DNA of 64,000 bases from an uncultured Clostridia bacterium (GTDB lineage Bacteria; Bacillota; Clostridia; Christensenellales; Borkfalkiaceae). Every line of letters begins with the position of its first letter. The first letter of the stretch is position 1. The stretch lies in the NCBI GenBank assembly GCA_947628675.1, contig CANRAR010000004.1:62001-126000 (forward strand), read 5' to 3'. The notes beneath the pieces are model-generated. The model ran no database searches. It was not told where the DNA came from and saw only the letters and a list, made by a program, of their open reading frames with translations. Positions 48,999 through 56,469 of this stretch are shown in pieces. Made by a program: the position numbers and the translations under genes.

Positions 48999-49448
48999 AT
49001 GATCCAATATTCCATGAAGGCGCTCACTGCCGATGAGCTTTCCTTCAAAGTCAACCCCATTCAGGCGCAACCCAACGCAAAGTTCGAGATCAAGCCCTAC
49101 TTCTCCCGCCAGATCAGGCAGGCGAACGAGAACCCCAAGATCAATCTCGTCATTTTGGAGTGCAAGATCGAATCGACGGAGGAGAGCCCCAAGCCCTTCA
49201 ACCTTCTCGCCCGCTTTGTGGGCGTGTTCGAGGTGGAAAACATGACGACGGAGGAAGATAAGCGCACCTTCGCCGTGAACGCAACGGAGACGATGTTCCC
49301 CTACCTGCGGGCGGCGATCACCAACCTCACGGCGGATGCGCTCATCAACCCGCTGACGCTCCCCGCCGTATCGGGCGCGACCATCTTCCCCGACGACCGG
49401 GGCGCCAAACAATTCACGCTCAATGTCGATCCCAACGTCGTAAACTGA
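48999..49448 (+). CDS. SecB-like protein-export chaperone
   Basis: The start is ATG 48999 behind AGAGGAG. The 149-residue product has the SecB fold pattern: FEIKPYFSRQ, then beta strands (INLVILECKIES, FNLLARFVGVFEV), and the diagnostic C-terminal block MFPYLRAAITNLTADALINPLTLPAV. SecB keeps precursors unfolded for the Sec translocase. Gram-positive SecB-like proteins may instead pair with toxin systems, but no toxin gene is adjacent. Its function as an export chaperone is an inference. Confidence 0.78.
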   Translation: MIQYSMKALTADELSFKVNPIQAQPNAKFEIKPYFSRQIRQANENPKINLVILECKIESTEESPKPFNLLARFVGVFEVENMTTEEDKRTFAVNATETMFPYLRAAITNLTADALINPLTLPAVSGATIFPDDRGAKQFTLNVDPNVVN

Positions 49449-49456
49449 TCGCATTC

Positions 49457-49486
49457 GACGCCCGCCAAACGACGGGCGCTTGTTTT
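49457..49486 (+). terminator. Terminator of the SecB-like gene
   Basis: CGCCCG-CCAAACGA-CGGGCG followed by CTTGTTTT. Confidence 0.65.
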
Positions 49487-49534
49487 ACGCATCGCACAAA
49501 CAACAATAAATAACAAAAGGATAAGGGAGAAAAT

Positions 49535-51127
49535 ATGAAAGAACAAAAGCAAGACGGTATGCCCGAAGAGGGGATGCCCGAACCCGCCCCGCAGGAAATT
49601 CTGCAGAGCGACGCCCCGCAGGAGCCCGCACAAGAAAGCGCGCCCGCAGCAGGGCAAGAGACGCCCGCCATGCCCCAACGGAAGGGCGCATGGGGCTCGT
49701 TTACGAATAAACTCGACGCCTATTTCGGCGTCACCGCGCGCGGCTCCTCGTTCAAGCGGGAGATCTTCGCGGGACTCACGACGTTCATGTCGATGGTGTA
49801 CGCCCTGCTCGTGGTGCCCGGTATGTACCCCGAAGCCGCGGTGTCCTTCGGCGCGGTGTACATTGCAACGGCGCTCGGCGCGATCATGGGAACGATGCTC
49901 ATGGCGCTCCTCGCCAAGATGCCGATCGCACAGGCCTCGGGGCTGGGCGCGACCGCATATGTGACGGGTACGCTCATCGGCGGCAGCATGGGGCTCTCCT
50001 ATGCGAACGCGATGGTGTTCGTCCTCTTCGACGGCGTCATCTTCGTCCTGCTCACGGCGACGGGGCTGAGAAAGAAGATCCTCGAAGCCATCCCCGCCGA
50101 GGTCAAACAGACCGTCCCCGTCGGGATCGGGATGTTCATCGCCTTCATCGGCTTCAACAACGCGGGCGTCGTGTCCCTCCACGAGGGAAGCATCAGCTTC
50201 GCCTCCTTCAACCTGCTCAGCGACCACCTGCGCTACTGCGACGCCATCGCCGCGGCAATCGCCATCTTCGGCGTCATCGGCATTGCCGTTCTCGCCAAGA
50301 AAAATTTCAGCGGCTGTATTTTGTGGGGCATCCTCGGCTCCGCAGCCGCGTATTACGCGCTCATCGGGCTCGGATGCGCATGGAATGCCGATGGGTGCAA
50401 GGCGGTGTTTACGGACATCGCCGCACAGTTTGAAGATCCCTTCCAGGCGTTCGGCGCATGGGGACGGGAATCCGTCGGGCAGGTGTTTGTGAGCGGGTTT
50501 GACTTCTCGGGCTACCTCGAAGGGCACGGCGCGGGTGCGCTCGTCCTTCTCATCCTCACCGCCGCCCTCTCCCTCTGCATGGTGGATATGTTCGATACCC
50601 TCGGCTCGATGTACGGCGCCTGCTCCAAGGGCGGCTTGCTCGACAAGGACGGCAACCCCTACCGCGTGGGACAATGTATGCTCTCCGACTCCATTGCGAC
50701 CTGTGCGGGCGCTGTGTTCGGCGCGACGACCGTCACCACCTATGTGGAATCGGCTTCGGGCGTGGCGGCGGGCGGCAAGACGGGCTTCGCCTCTGTCATC
50801 ACCGCCATCCTCTTTTTCTTCGCCATGTTCCTCTCGCCCATCGCGCGGCTGGTTCCCGGCTGTGCGACGGCGGCCGCACTCGTATGGGTGGGCGTCCTCA
50901 TGATGTCCTCCGTGAAGGACGTCGATTGGGCGGATCCCGCCGCGGCGCTGCCCGCTTTCCTCACCATCGCCGTGATGGCGTTCGGGTACTCCATCTCCTA
51001 TGGCATCGGCGTGGGCATCATCTCGTGTGCGCTCGTCAAGTTGTTCACGGGCAAGGCGAAGGAGGTTTCCGTCGTCACGTGGATCGTCGCAGCGCTCTTC
51101 CTTGCGATGTTCCTCCTCACCAACTGA
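49535..51127 (+). CDS. NCS2/AzgA-type purine (adenine/guanine/hypoxanthine) permease
   Basis: The 530-residue product starts at ATG 49535 behind GGGAG. About 50 residues of Gln/Pro/Ala-rich cytosolic tail precede the transporter core: KREIFAGLTTFMSMVYALLVVPGM, AKMPIAQASGLGATAYVTGT, GIGMFIAFIGFNNAGVV, and MVDMFDTLGSMYGACSKGG. These are the AzgA-group signatures of proton-coupled purine uptake, with about 13 helices. The phosphatase gene starts one base after its stop, so they are cotranscribed. No purine riboswitch was recognised in the 86 bases upstream. Confidence 0.93.
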   Translation: MKEQKQDGMPEEGMPEPAPQEILQSDAPQEPAQESAPAAGQETPAMPQRKGAWGSFTNKLDAYFGVTARGSSFKREIFAGLTTFMSMVYALLVVPGMYPEAAVSFGAVYIATALGAIMGTMLMALLAKMPIAQASGLGATAYVTGTLIGGSMGLSYANAMVFVLFDGVIFVLLTATGLRKKILEAIPAEVKQTVPVGIGMFIAFIGFNNAGVVSLHEGSISFASFNLLSDHLRYCDAIAAAIAIFGVIGIAVLAKKNFSGCILWGILGSAAAYYALIGLGCAWNADGCKAVFTDIAAQFEDPFQAFGAWGRESVGQVFVSGFDFSGYLEGHGAGALVLLILTAALSLCMVDMFDTLGSMYGACSKGGLLDKDGNPYRVGQCMLSDSIATCAGAVFGATTVTTYVESASGVAAGGKTGFASVITAILFFFAMFLSPIARLVPGCATAAALVWVGVLMMSSVKDVDWADPAAALPAFLTIAVMAFGYSISYGIGVGIISCALVKLFTGKAKEVSVVTWIVAALFLAMFLLTN

Positions 51128-51128
51128 C

Positions 51129-51650
51129 GTGAAAATTTACGTCGTGCGCCACTGCAGCACGGTGCGTAGCGAGCAGAAAATTTTCTGCGGAAGCACAAAT
51201 CTCCCCCTCTCTCCGCGCGGGGAGGAGGAGGCGAAGCGGCTCGCCCTCGCGGGGCTCTCGCCCGACGTCATCCTCTCCTCGCCCCTCCTGCGCGCAAGGC
51301 AGACGGCGGAGGCGATCGCGGGCGGGCATATCCCCATTGTTCTCGACGAGCGCCTGCGGGAGCGGGACTTCGGCGACTTCGAGGGCACACCTTGCTCCCG
51401 CTCCGACGGCAAACCGTACCGCCATAACATGGGCTTAAAGTACCCGAACGGCGAATCCTACCTCGACGTCGCCGCGCGCATCTTTCCCCTCCTCGACGAG
51501 ATACGGACGCGCTTTGCGGGGAAGACGGTGTGCCTCGTCTCCCACGGGAGCGCGTGTCGGGTCATCCGCTCCTATTTTCTCGAAATGTCCGACGAGGAAT
51601 TTTATTCCTACTCCCAGCCCAACGGCACCGCGGAGGAGTACGAGCGATGA
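51129..51650 (+). CDS. Histidine phosphatase (phosphoglycerate mutase-like)
   Basis: The start is GTG 51129, one base past the permease stop and without its own ribosome site, so translational coupling is likely. The 173-residue product has the RHG motif (KIYVVRHCSTV; here RHC), LSSPLLRARQTAEAI, RERDFGDFEG and VSHGSACRVIRSYF. The family acts on phosphomonoesters such as alpha-ribazole phosphate, sugar phosphates or nucleotides. The Gly of RHG is replaced by Cys, which is uncommon. Location beside a purine transporter hints at a nucleotide-related substrate. Confidence 0.87.
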   Translation: MKIYVVRHCSTVRSEQKIFCGSTNLPLSPRGEEEAKRLALAGLSPDVILSSPLLRARQTAEAIAGGHIPIVLDERLRERDFGDFEGTPCSRSDGKPYRHNMGLKYPNGESYLDVAARIFPLLDEIRTRFAGKTVCLVSHGSACRVIRSYFLEMSDEEFYSYSQPNGTAEEYER

Positions 51651-51988
51651 CGCACACCATGCGCCTTGCCCCGTCCCCCTTTGCGATGATCAAATCGGGG
51701 CACAAGAAGTACGAACTGCGCCTATACGACGAAAAGCGCCGCCGCATTGCGGTGGGCGACGACATCCTCTTTACAAACACGGAAAGCGGCGAAACGCTGC
51801 GGGTTTTTGTACGAGGGCTCACCCTTTTCCCCGATTTTGCCGCGCTCTATGATGCGCTTCCTCTCCTCGAATGTGGCTACACGGAGGAAACCCTTTCCGC
51901 AGCTTCCCCCACAGACATGGAGGAATACTATTCCCCCGAGGAAATAGAGGCCTACGGTGTCATCGCCATCCGCCTCTCCCTTGTATAA
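51647..51988 (+). CDS. ASCH-domain protein
   Basis: The 113-residue product overlaps the phosphatase stop by four bases. MRLAPSPFAMIKSGHKKYELRLYDEKRR followed by VGDDILFTN is the ASCH/PUA-like signature (L-x-x-x-x-F-x-x-I-x-x-G-x-K-x-x-E-x-R). VRGLTLFPDFAALYDAL and YYSPEEIEAYGVIAIRL also fit. ASCH domains are thought to bind RNA or modified nucleotides. It is the last gene of the permease unit. Confidence 0.85.
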   Translation: MTHTMRLAPSPFAMIKSGHKKYELRLYDEKRRRIAVGDDILFTNTESGETLRVFVRGLTLFPDFAALYDALPLLECGYTEETLSAASPTDMEEYYSPEEIEAYGVIAIRLSLV

Positions 51989-52030
51989 ACGAAGCCGCCC
52001 GCGCAAGATTGCGCGGGCGGCTTCGTTTAT
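51987..52030 (+). terminator. Bidirectional terminator
   Basis: A perfect ~19-bp stem (AAACGAAGCCGCCCGCGCAA and its complement, loop GAT) overlaps the ASCH stop codon. It also faces the convergent hydrolase gene. Confidence 0.9.
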
Positions 52031-52035
52031 CCTCT

Positions 52036-52917
52036 TTATACGTTTTCCTCAAAGAATTCGAGCACCGTGTTCCACTTCTTGTCGCGGTCGGTTTTTTCAT
52101 TCAAAAATTCGTGGCGGGAATGTTCAAAGAGCACCATCTCCACATTCTTCATGCCCGCCTTTTCGGTGTAGAAGCGGCGCAGTTTCTCCACGCCCTTGCC
52201 CATGTTGCCCACGGGGTCGTTTTCGCCAGAGACGAGCAGCACGGGCATCTCCTTATTGAGCCCCGCGATATACTTTTTCGTGTACAGCGATTTGAGCCCC
52301 TTGAAGAAGTCGCGGTAGAAGCGGTTGGAGCAGGTGAACCCGCACAGCGGGTCGGCGTCGTAGGCGGCGTTGTTTTCGCCGTCGGCGGAGAGCCACTGCC
52401 CGTCCTCGAACTGCTTGGAGTACGCCCCGAAGGAGAGTTTTTCGATGAGTTTTGCGGGCTTCTTCTCCCCCTTCAGATGGGAGACGAAGGAGCCGAGGTA
52501 CACCTCGAAATCCTTCTTGTGGTTGCTCCCGCCGATGACCGCGCCGTCCACAAGATCTGCGTACTTCGAAATAAAACTCTGCGTGAGGAAGGAGCCATAC
52601 GAGAACCCGAAGATGAAATATTTGAGCGCGGGAAATTTGGCGCGGTAATATTTAGCGATCTCCGCCTCGTCGCGCACGGTGTCCGCAAACATATTCCCCT
52701 CGGAGTAGCCCAGCGTCTCGGGGTCGGTCTTGCCGTGCCCGCGGTGGTCGTCGGCGACGACGAGGTACCCATGTCCGTTGAGGAACTCCGCAAACGCCGC
52801 GTATCTGCCCGCGTGTTCGGTCATGCCGTGCACGATCTGCACGACGCCCTTGGGGCTCTCCGCCTCCAACCATTCATAGACAAAAATTTTCTTGCCGTCA
52901 AAACTCGTAAGTTCCAT
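52036..52917 (-). CDS. Alpha/beta hydrolase, monoacylglycerol lipase-like (Hydrolase_4)
   Basis: The start is ATG 52917 (MELTSFDGKKIFVYEW) behind GGAGGG; a GTG at 52929 would overlap that site. The 293-residue product has VQIVHGMTEHAGRYAAFAEFL (oxyanion region), ADDHRGHGKT, the nucleophile elbow FGFSYGSFLTQSF (G-F-S-Y-G), the acid in SGENDPVGNMG, and the catalytic His in EHSRHEFLNE. It should hydrolyse esters such as lysophospholipids or monoacylglycerols in the cytosol. Single gene. Confidence 0.92.
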   Translation of the reverse strand: MELTSFDGKKIFVYEWLEAESPKGVVQIVHGMTEHAGRYAAFAEFLNGHGYLVVADDHRGHGKTDPETLGYSEGNMFADTVRDEAEIAKYYRAKFPALKYFIFGFSYGSFLTQSFISKYADLVDGAVIGGSNHKKDFEVYLGSFVSHLKGEKKPAKLIEKLSFGAYSKQFEDGQWLSADGENNAAYDADPLCGFTCSNRFYRDFFKGLKSLYTKKYIAGLNKEMPVLLVSGENDPVGNMGKGVEKLRRFYTEKAGMKNVEMVLFEHSRHEFLNEKTDRDKKWNTVLEFFEENV

Positions 52918-52933
52918 ACTGCCCTCCACCGCT

Positions 52934-52961
52934 ATTATAGCACTTTCGCGGAAAAAATCAA
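52934..52961 (-). promoter_or_regulatory. Promoter of the hydrolase gene
   Basis: Minus-strand TTGATT (52961-52956), a 16-bp spacer and TATAAT (52939-52934). Confidence 0.75.
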
Positions 52962-53005
52962 CCCCGCCGCGGAAAACTTTGCCTCCTTTTCCAAAAGCCC
53001 ACCTC

Positions 53006-53034
53006 TTGAAACCCGCCGCCCGCCATGGTATACT
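53006..53034 (+). promoter_or_regulatory. Promoter of the NlpC/P60 lipoprotein gene
   Basis: TTGAAA (53006-53011), a 17-bp spacer and TATACT (53029-53034). Confidence 0.8.
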
Positions 53035-53064
53035 TTTCTCTCAACGCAAAGGAGGAAAAGGTAT

Positions 53065-53877
53065 ATGAAAAAATTCGCTCTTTTGGGCGTCTCCGCGCTG
53101 CTCTTTTTGACGCCCGCATTCGCCGCTTGCGGACATGGTTCCGCTCAAGAACTTCCCGCAGGCTCCCCCGCACTCTCCACTCCCGTGCCGAATATTCCCG
53201 ATCCCGCCCCGCAAATTTCCGAAACGCCCGAAGAACGACCCACGGCGCAGTATATCCGCGTCTGCGTAGGCGGGCTCAATGTGCGAAGCGGCGCGGGCAC
53301 GTCGTTTTCTTCCCTCGGACAGGCGGAAAAAGATACGCTCCTTTCCTACGACGGCACGGAGGGCGGCTGGTACAAGACCCGCTTCCTCGGCCGCACGGCG
53401 TATGTGAGCGCCGGCGAAGCCTACACCGCACTGCGCTCCCTCGAGGCTGGCGGCGATATGGTTGAGGCCGTCATCGGCGAGGGCATGGCGCTCCTCGGTA
53501 CGCCCTACGTGTACGGCGCGACCCGCTTTCACGACGGCAAGGGCAACCGCCTAAACGGGTTCACGGCGGCTGAATTCGATTGCTCCTCCCTCATGCAGTA
53601 CATCTTCTACCGCGGGGCGGGCGCTTTGTTGGACGTCACCACCCGCACACAGATAAAACAGGGCGCGCACGTAGAAGCGGGCGATCTTCGCCGCGGCGAC
53701 CTCATGTTCTTCACCAACGCCGCGCGGCAGAACGCGGCGGGCTTGGAGCGCGTGGGGCACGTCGCCCTATATCTCGGCGAGAACTACATTCTGCACACCG
53801 CCTCCGACTTTGCCAAGGTCGAGCAGATCTCGGCGCAACGCTGGAACTATTTCCTCGAAGCCCGCCGAGTATTGTAA
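53065..53877 (+). CDS. NlpC/P60 cell-wall hydrolase lipoprotein with SH3b domain
   Basis: The start is ATG 53065 behind AAAGGAGG. The 270-residue product has a lipoprotein signal peptide (lipobox FAAC, Cys 22) and a Pro/Ser-rich linker. A bacterial SH3 domain follows (VGGLNVRSGAGTSFSSLGQ, residues 72-125). The NlpC/P60 domain has catalytic Cys in EFDCSSLMQYIFY and His in VGHVALYLGENYILHTA. It should cleave the peptide stems of peptidoglycan outside the cell. It is monocistronic. Confidence 0.93.
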   Translation: MKKFALLGVSALLFLTPAFAACGHGSAQELPAGSPALSTPVPNIPDPAPQISETPEERPTAQYIRVCVGGLNVRSGAGTSFSSLGQAEKDTLLSYDGTEGGWYKTRFLGRTAYVSAGEAYTALRSLEAGGDMVEAVIGEGMALLGTPYVYGATRFHDGKGNRLNGFTAAEFDCSSLMQYIFYRGAGALLDVTTRTQIKQGAHVEAGDLRRGDLMFFTNAARQNAAGLERVGHVALYLGENYILHTASDFAKVEQISAQRWNYFLEARRVL

Positions 53878-53921
53878 ACCGCCCCTCCCGATACCGCCCC
53901 ACGCTCCAAACTCACCCTGAT

Positions 53922-53978
53922 CCTCATACCGAATGCGCGCCCCACGGCAGAGCCGCGGGGCGCGCACGAGCGTATCTT
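53922..53978 (-). repeat. Palindromic repeat, family 1, copy d
   Basis: Minus strand: AAGATACGCTCG, a 15-bp stem with one mismatch and loop TCT, then TCGGTATGAGG. It sits between two convergent genes. The loop matches copy a at 4004. Confidence 0.8.
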
Positions 53979-53989
53979 TTTTGCTATTT

Positions 53990-54769
53990 TTATTTTTCGA
54001 CGTAATCCGTGGGGAACACGATCTCCTCCGCCGTGTATTCCACTACGAAATGAAACACTATCTTTCTATCGGAAAATCCATGTTCTCCTTCATCTCCGAA
54101 AATCGCAACGAGTTTTCCCTCATCGTTAAATTTAATGACGGTATTTTCATATTTCCTTTCTCCGCGTGTTTCTATGGACGTAAGAATGTATCCTTTCTTT
54201 TCTGCGTCATAGTGAAAGCGATCGAAATTGTCTTTACATTCTTTCCGCAACGATGAGAGATAATTCTCGAGGGGCAATTCATAATCTGATACTCGCGCCC
54301 TGACCCATTGATTTGTCTCCGGCTCCATCTCATACCAATACGCTCCCCCTTCGGTTTTTTCTGCATACCGATTGATTTTATAGTCATAAGAACCTTTTTG
54401 TTCAACAATATCCTCATATTCTTCTTCGTCGAAAAACTCTTTGACGTCGCCCGAATAATCTACTAACTTCGCGTTGCCAAACATATGCCCCGCAGAAGCG
54501 GTTTTCTCCGCATACCCGCTATATTCTATCGTCACGCTTGCTTGATATTCCCCCTTTTTGAACGTACTTTCACTGGTCACCTCACCCCGCACGGTATACA
54601 CGGCGTCTTCGCTCAAAAGTTCGTCGAACGCCGCATTCCACTGCGCTTCGGTGACCTCTTTGCCCTCGATGCTCTCCGCGTCGAGCCCCTTTTCACCGCA
54701 AGCCGCAAACGACACGCATATCACCGCGGCGAGCGCACCCGCCATCATGCCCGCAAACCACTTTTTCAT
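53990..54769 (-). CDS. Lipoprotein of unknown function
   Basis: The 259-residue product has a signal peptide (MKKWFAGMMAGALAAVICVS) and lipobox FAAC at residue 24. The mature part is acidic and beta-rich. It holds EAQWNAAFDELLSEDAVYTVRGEVTS, then several Tyr/Glu-rich strands (YWYEMEPETNQWVRARVSDYE, IKFNDEGKLVAIFGDEGE). It resembles the general LolA/LppX-like or DUF4652-like lipoproteins of Clostridia in layout only; no family is assigned. It diverges from the XRE gene at 54879. Confidence 0.8.
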   Translation of the reverse strand: MKKWFAGMMAGALAAVICVSFAACGEKGLDAESIEGKEVTEAQWNAAFDELLSEDAVYTVRGEVTSESTFKKGEYQASVTIEYSGYAEKTASAGHMFGNAKLVDYSGDVKEFFDEEEYEDIVEQKGSYDYKINRYAEKTEGGAYWYEMEPETNQWVRARVSDYELPLENYLSSLRKECKDNFDRFHYDAEKKGYILTSIETRGERKYENTVIKFNDEGKLVAIFGDEGEHGFSDRKIVFHFVVEYTAEEIVFPTDYVEK

Positions 54770-54805
54770 TTTTCTTCTCCTTTATCTTTTTAGATATTTA
54801 TTTGA

Positions 54806-54834
54806 ATTATAAACTTTCTATTAAGATGTGTCAA
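54806..54834 (-). promoter_or_regulatory. Consensus promoter of the lipoprotein gene
   Basis: Minus-strand TTGACA (54834-54829), a 17-bp spacer and TATAAT (54811-54806), an exact sigma-A match. On the plus strand an extended -10 (TTTGGTAAAAT, 54852-54862) could serve the divergent XRE gene. Confidence 0.88.
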
Positions 54835-54878
54835 GTATCTAACAAGAAATATTTGGTAAAATTTTAGTTGGGTGGAAT

Positions 54879-55196
54879 ATGTTTATAGATATTTTTCAAG
54901 AACTCTTGGCGGAAAATTCGCTGAACAAAAAACAATTTGCGGAAAAGAGCGGCATTCCGTACCCCACCGTCATCGGGTGGACAAACCTCAACCGTTTGCC
55001 CGACTATACCGCGCTGAAAAAGATCGCCGATTTCTTCCGTTGCAGTGCCGACGTGCTCTTGGAGCGGGGTGAAAACGACGCCTATACGCCGCCGCTTACG
55101 GCGGACGAACAACGTCTCCTCGTCTCCTACCGCAACGCGGACGCCGAAACTCAGAAGGCGCTTCTGCACATCGCGGAAAAAGCGAGCGAAGAATAA
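54879..55196 (+). CDS. XRE-family regulator
   Basis: The 105-residue product starts at ATG 54879 behind GGTGG. MFIDIFQELLAENSLNKKQFAEKSGIPYPTVIGWTNL is the N-terminal helix-turn-helix, followed by YTALKKIADFFRCSADVLLERG and an acidic helical tail (LTADEQRLLVSYRNADAETQKAL). It is divergent from the lipoprotein gene and may control it. A terminator follows directly. Confidence 0.88.
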   Translation: MFIDIFQELLAENSLNKKQFAEKSGIPYPTVIGWTNLNRLPDYTALKKIADFFRCSADVLLERGENDAYTPPLTADEQRLLVSYRNADAETQKALLHIAEKASEE

Positions 55197-55202
55197 AAAC
55201 AG

Positions 55203-55240
55203 GGTTGGCGCCCCGCCGACCCTTTTCTTTTTTTCACCCC
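55203..55240 (+). terminator. Terminator of the XRE gene
   Basis: AGGGTTGGCG-CCC-CGCCGACCCT followed by TTTCTTTTTTT. Confidence 0.88.
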
Positions 55241-55301
55241 TCCAACTACCCGTCCGCAAAAACGAACGGGGCGGCAAACGCGCACATCTTCCCTCAAACG
55301 C

Positions 55302-55330
55302 TTGCGCCTTGGGGCGGGGCGTGGTATAAT
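55302..55330 (+). promoter_or_regulatory. Promoter of the PHP phosphatase gene (leaderless)
   Basis: TTGCGC (55302-55307), a 17-bp spacer and TATAAT (55325-55330). The ATG is only six bases past the -10 box, so the start of transcription and the start codon coincide. Confidence 0.75.
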
Positions 55331-55336
55331 GCTTTT

Positions 55337-56143
55337 ATGCTCACCGATGTTCACACCCATTCTTCCTATTCGCCCGACGGAAAGTCGCCGCTTGCGGACA
55401 TGGTAGCGGCGGCGAAGGCGAAGGGGCTCCGTTATTTCGGAATTTCCGAGCACTTCGACGTGGACGAAGCCTCCCGTTCCCTCTACGGCGAGACGACCTC
55501 GCCCTTCTTCTTTGCGGCGGCGCGAGCGTTGCAGGCGGCGCAAAACACCGACGCCTTCACCTTTCTCGTGGGCGCGGAATTCGGCTATGCCGAAGAAGAG
55601 GCCGCCCTCTCCCGCCTTCAAGAACTTGCCGAAGTCTACAAGCCCGACTTCATCGTGAACAGCGTGCACATCGTGGACGGCGTGGACGCATGGTTTCCCG
55701 AATACTTTGAAGGAAAGAGCAGGAACTACGCCTATTCGCGCTACTTCGAGAAGGTGCTAAAAAGCCTCGATGCGCCCTACCCCTACGACATCGTGGGGCA
55801 CCTCGGCTACGTCTCGCGCAATGCTCCGTACGCGGATAAAAAACTCCGCTACGAGGATTTTGCCGCCTTCTACGACGTCATCCTCCGCACGGTCATCGCA
55901 AAGGACAAAATTTTGGAGGTGAACACCTCCGCGCGCGGGGCGGGGAGCGACTTTCTGCCGAATACCGACGTCCTCGAACGCTACTTTGCCTTGGGCGGCA
56001 GAAAGGTCTCGTATGCCTCCGACGCGCACGATACTTCCCGCATTTTAGATGGGCGGGAGAAGGTCGTCGCCGCGCTCAAAAAAGTGGGCTTTGCGCACAT
56101 CACCGTCCCCGTCTGCGGAAAACATATTCTTATCGAACTTTGA
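55337..56143 (+). CDS. PHP-domain phosphatase (histidinol-phosphatase HisJ-like)
   Basis: The 268-residue product starts MLTDVHTHSSYSPDGK; the D-x-H-x-H metal motif sits at residues 4-8, so no earlier start is needed. Other PHP motifs are GISEHFDVDE, VGAEFGY, VNSVHIVDG, IVGHLGYV, VNTSARG and SYASDAHD. The family hydrolyses histidinol phosphate or other phosphoesters with a trinuclear metal site. No his genes lie nearby, so the substrate is open. No ribosome site precedes the ATG and the promoter abuts it, which suggests a leaderless mRNA. Confidence 0.9.
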   Translation: MLTDVHTHSSYSPDGKSPLADMVAAAKAKGLRYFGISEHFDVDEASRSLYGETTSPFFFAAARALQAAQNTDAFTFLVGAEFGYAEEEAALSRLQELAEVYKPDFIVNSVHIVDGVDAWFPEYFEGKSRNYAYSRYFEKVLKSLDAPYPYDIVGHLGYVSRNAPYADKKLRYEDFAAFYDVILRTVIAKDKILEVNTSARGAGSDFLPNTDVLERYFALGGRKVSYASDAHDTSRILDGREKVVAALKKVGFAHITVPVCGKHILIEL

Positions 56144-56150
56144 AACAGTG

Positions 56151-56191
56151 AAGGGGCGCGTGGGTCTATGACCCGCGCGCCCCTCTTTTGA
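56151..56191 (+). terminator. Terminator of the PHP phosphatase gene
   Basis: GGGGCGCGTGGGTC-TAT-GACCCGCGCGCCCC followed by TCTTTT. It also faces the convergent glutaredoxin-like gene. Confidence 0.88.
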
Positions 56192-56196
56192 TGCTT

Positions 56197-56469
56197 TTAT
56201 AACGCCCTGTCGAGCGCCCCTTTAAGGCAGGCTTTCACCTCTTCATAACTCTGCCCGGGGCGCGCCTCGTACAGTTTTTCCGCCCCGCAAAAGAGGGTGG
56301 GCACGTAGTAATAGTCGTACTTCGCGGCGATCTCGGGCTTTCTGCGCTCCTCCACCCATTCGATGTCCGCCGCGTACTTTTTCTCCTCGGAAGCGAGTTC
56401 TTTCAGCGCCCGCCGCGCGTAGTGGCAGTACGGGCAATCTTCGAGATAGAACAAGATAAATTTTTTCAT
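56197..56469 (-). CDS. Glutaredoxin/thioredoxin-fold protein
   Basis: The 90-residue product MKKFILFYLEDCPYCHYARRAL has a CPYC redox motif at residues 12-15. A cis-proline segment YYVPTLFCGAEKLYEA follows near residue 55. It is probably a small cytosolic disulfide reductase, though the reductant is unknown. It overlaps rsmA by four bases. Confidence 0.85.
   Translation of the reverse strand: MKKFILFYLEDCPYCHYARRALKELASEEKKYAADIEWVEERRKPEIAAKYDYYYVPTLFCGAEKLYEARPGQSYEEVKACLKGALDRAL

Noticed and set aside
48999..49448. A toxin-antitoxin-chaperone system around the SecB-like gene
   Set aside because: No toxin or antitoxin gene is adjacent; neighbours are ppdK and a purine permease.
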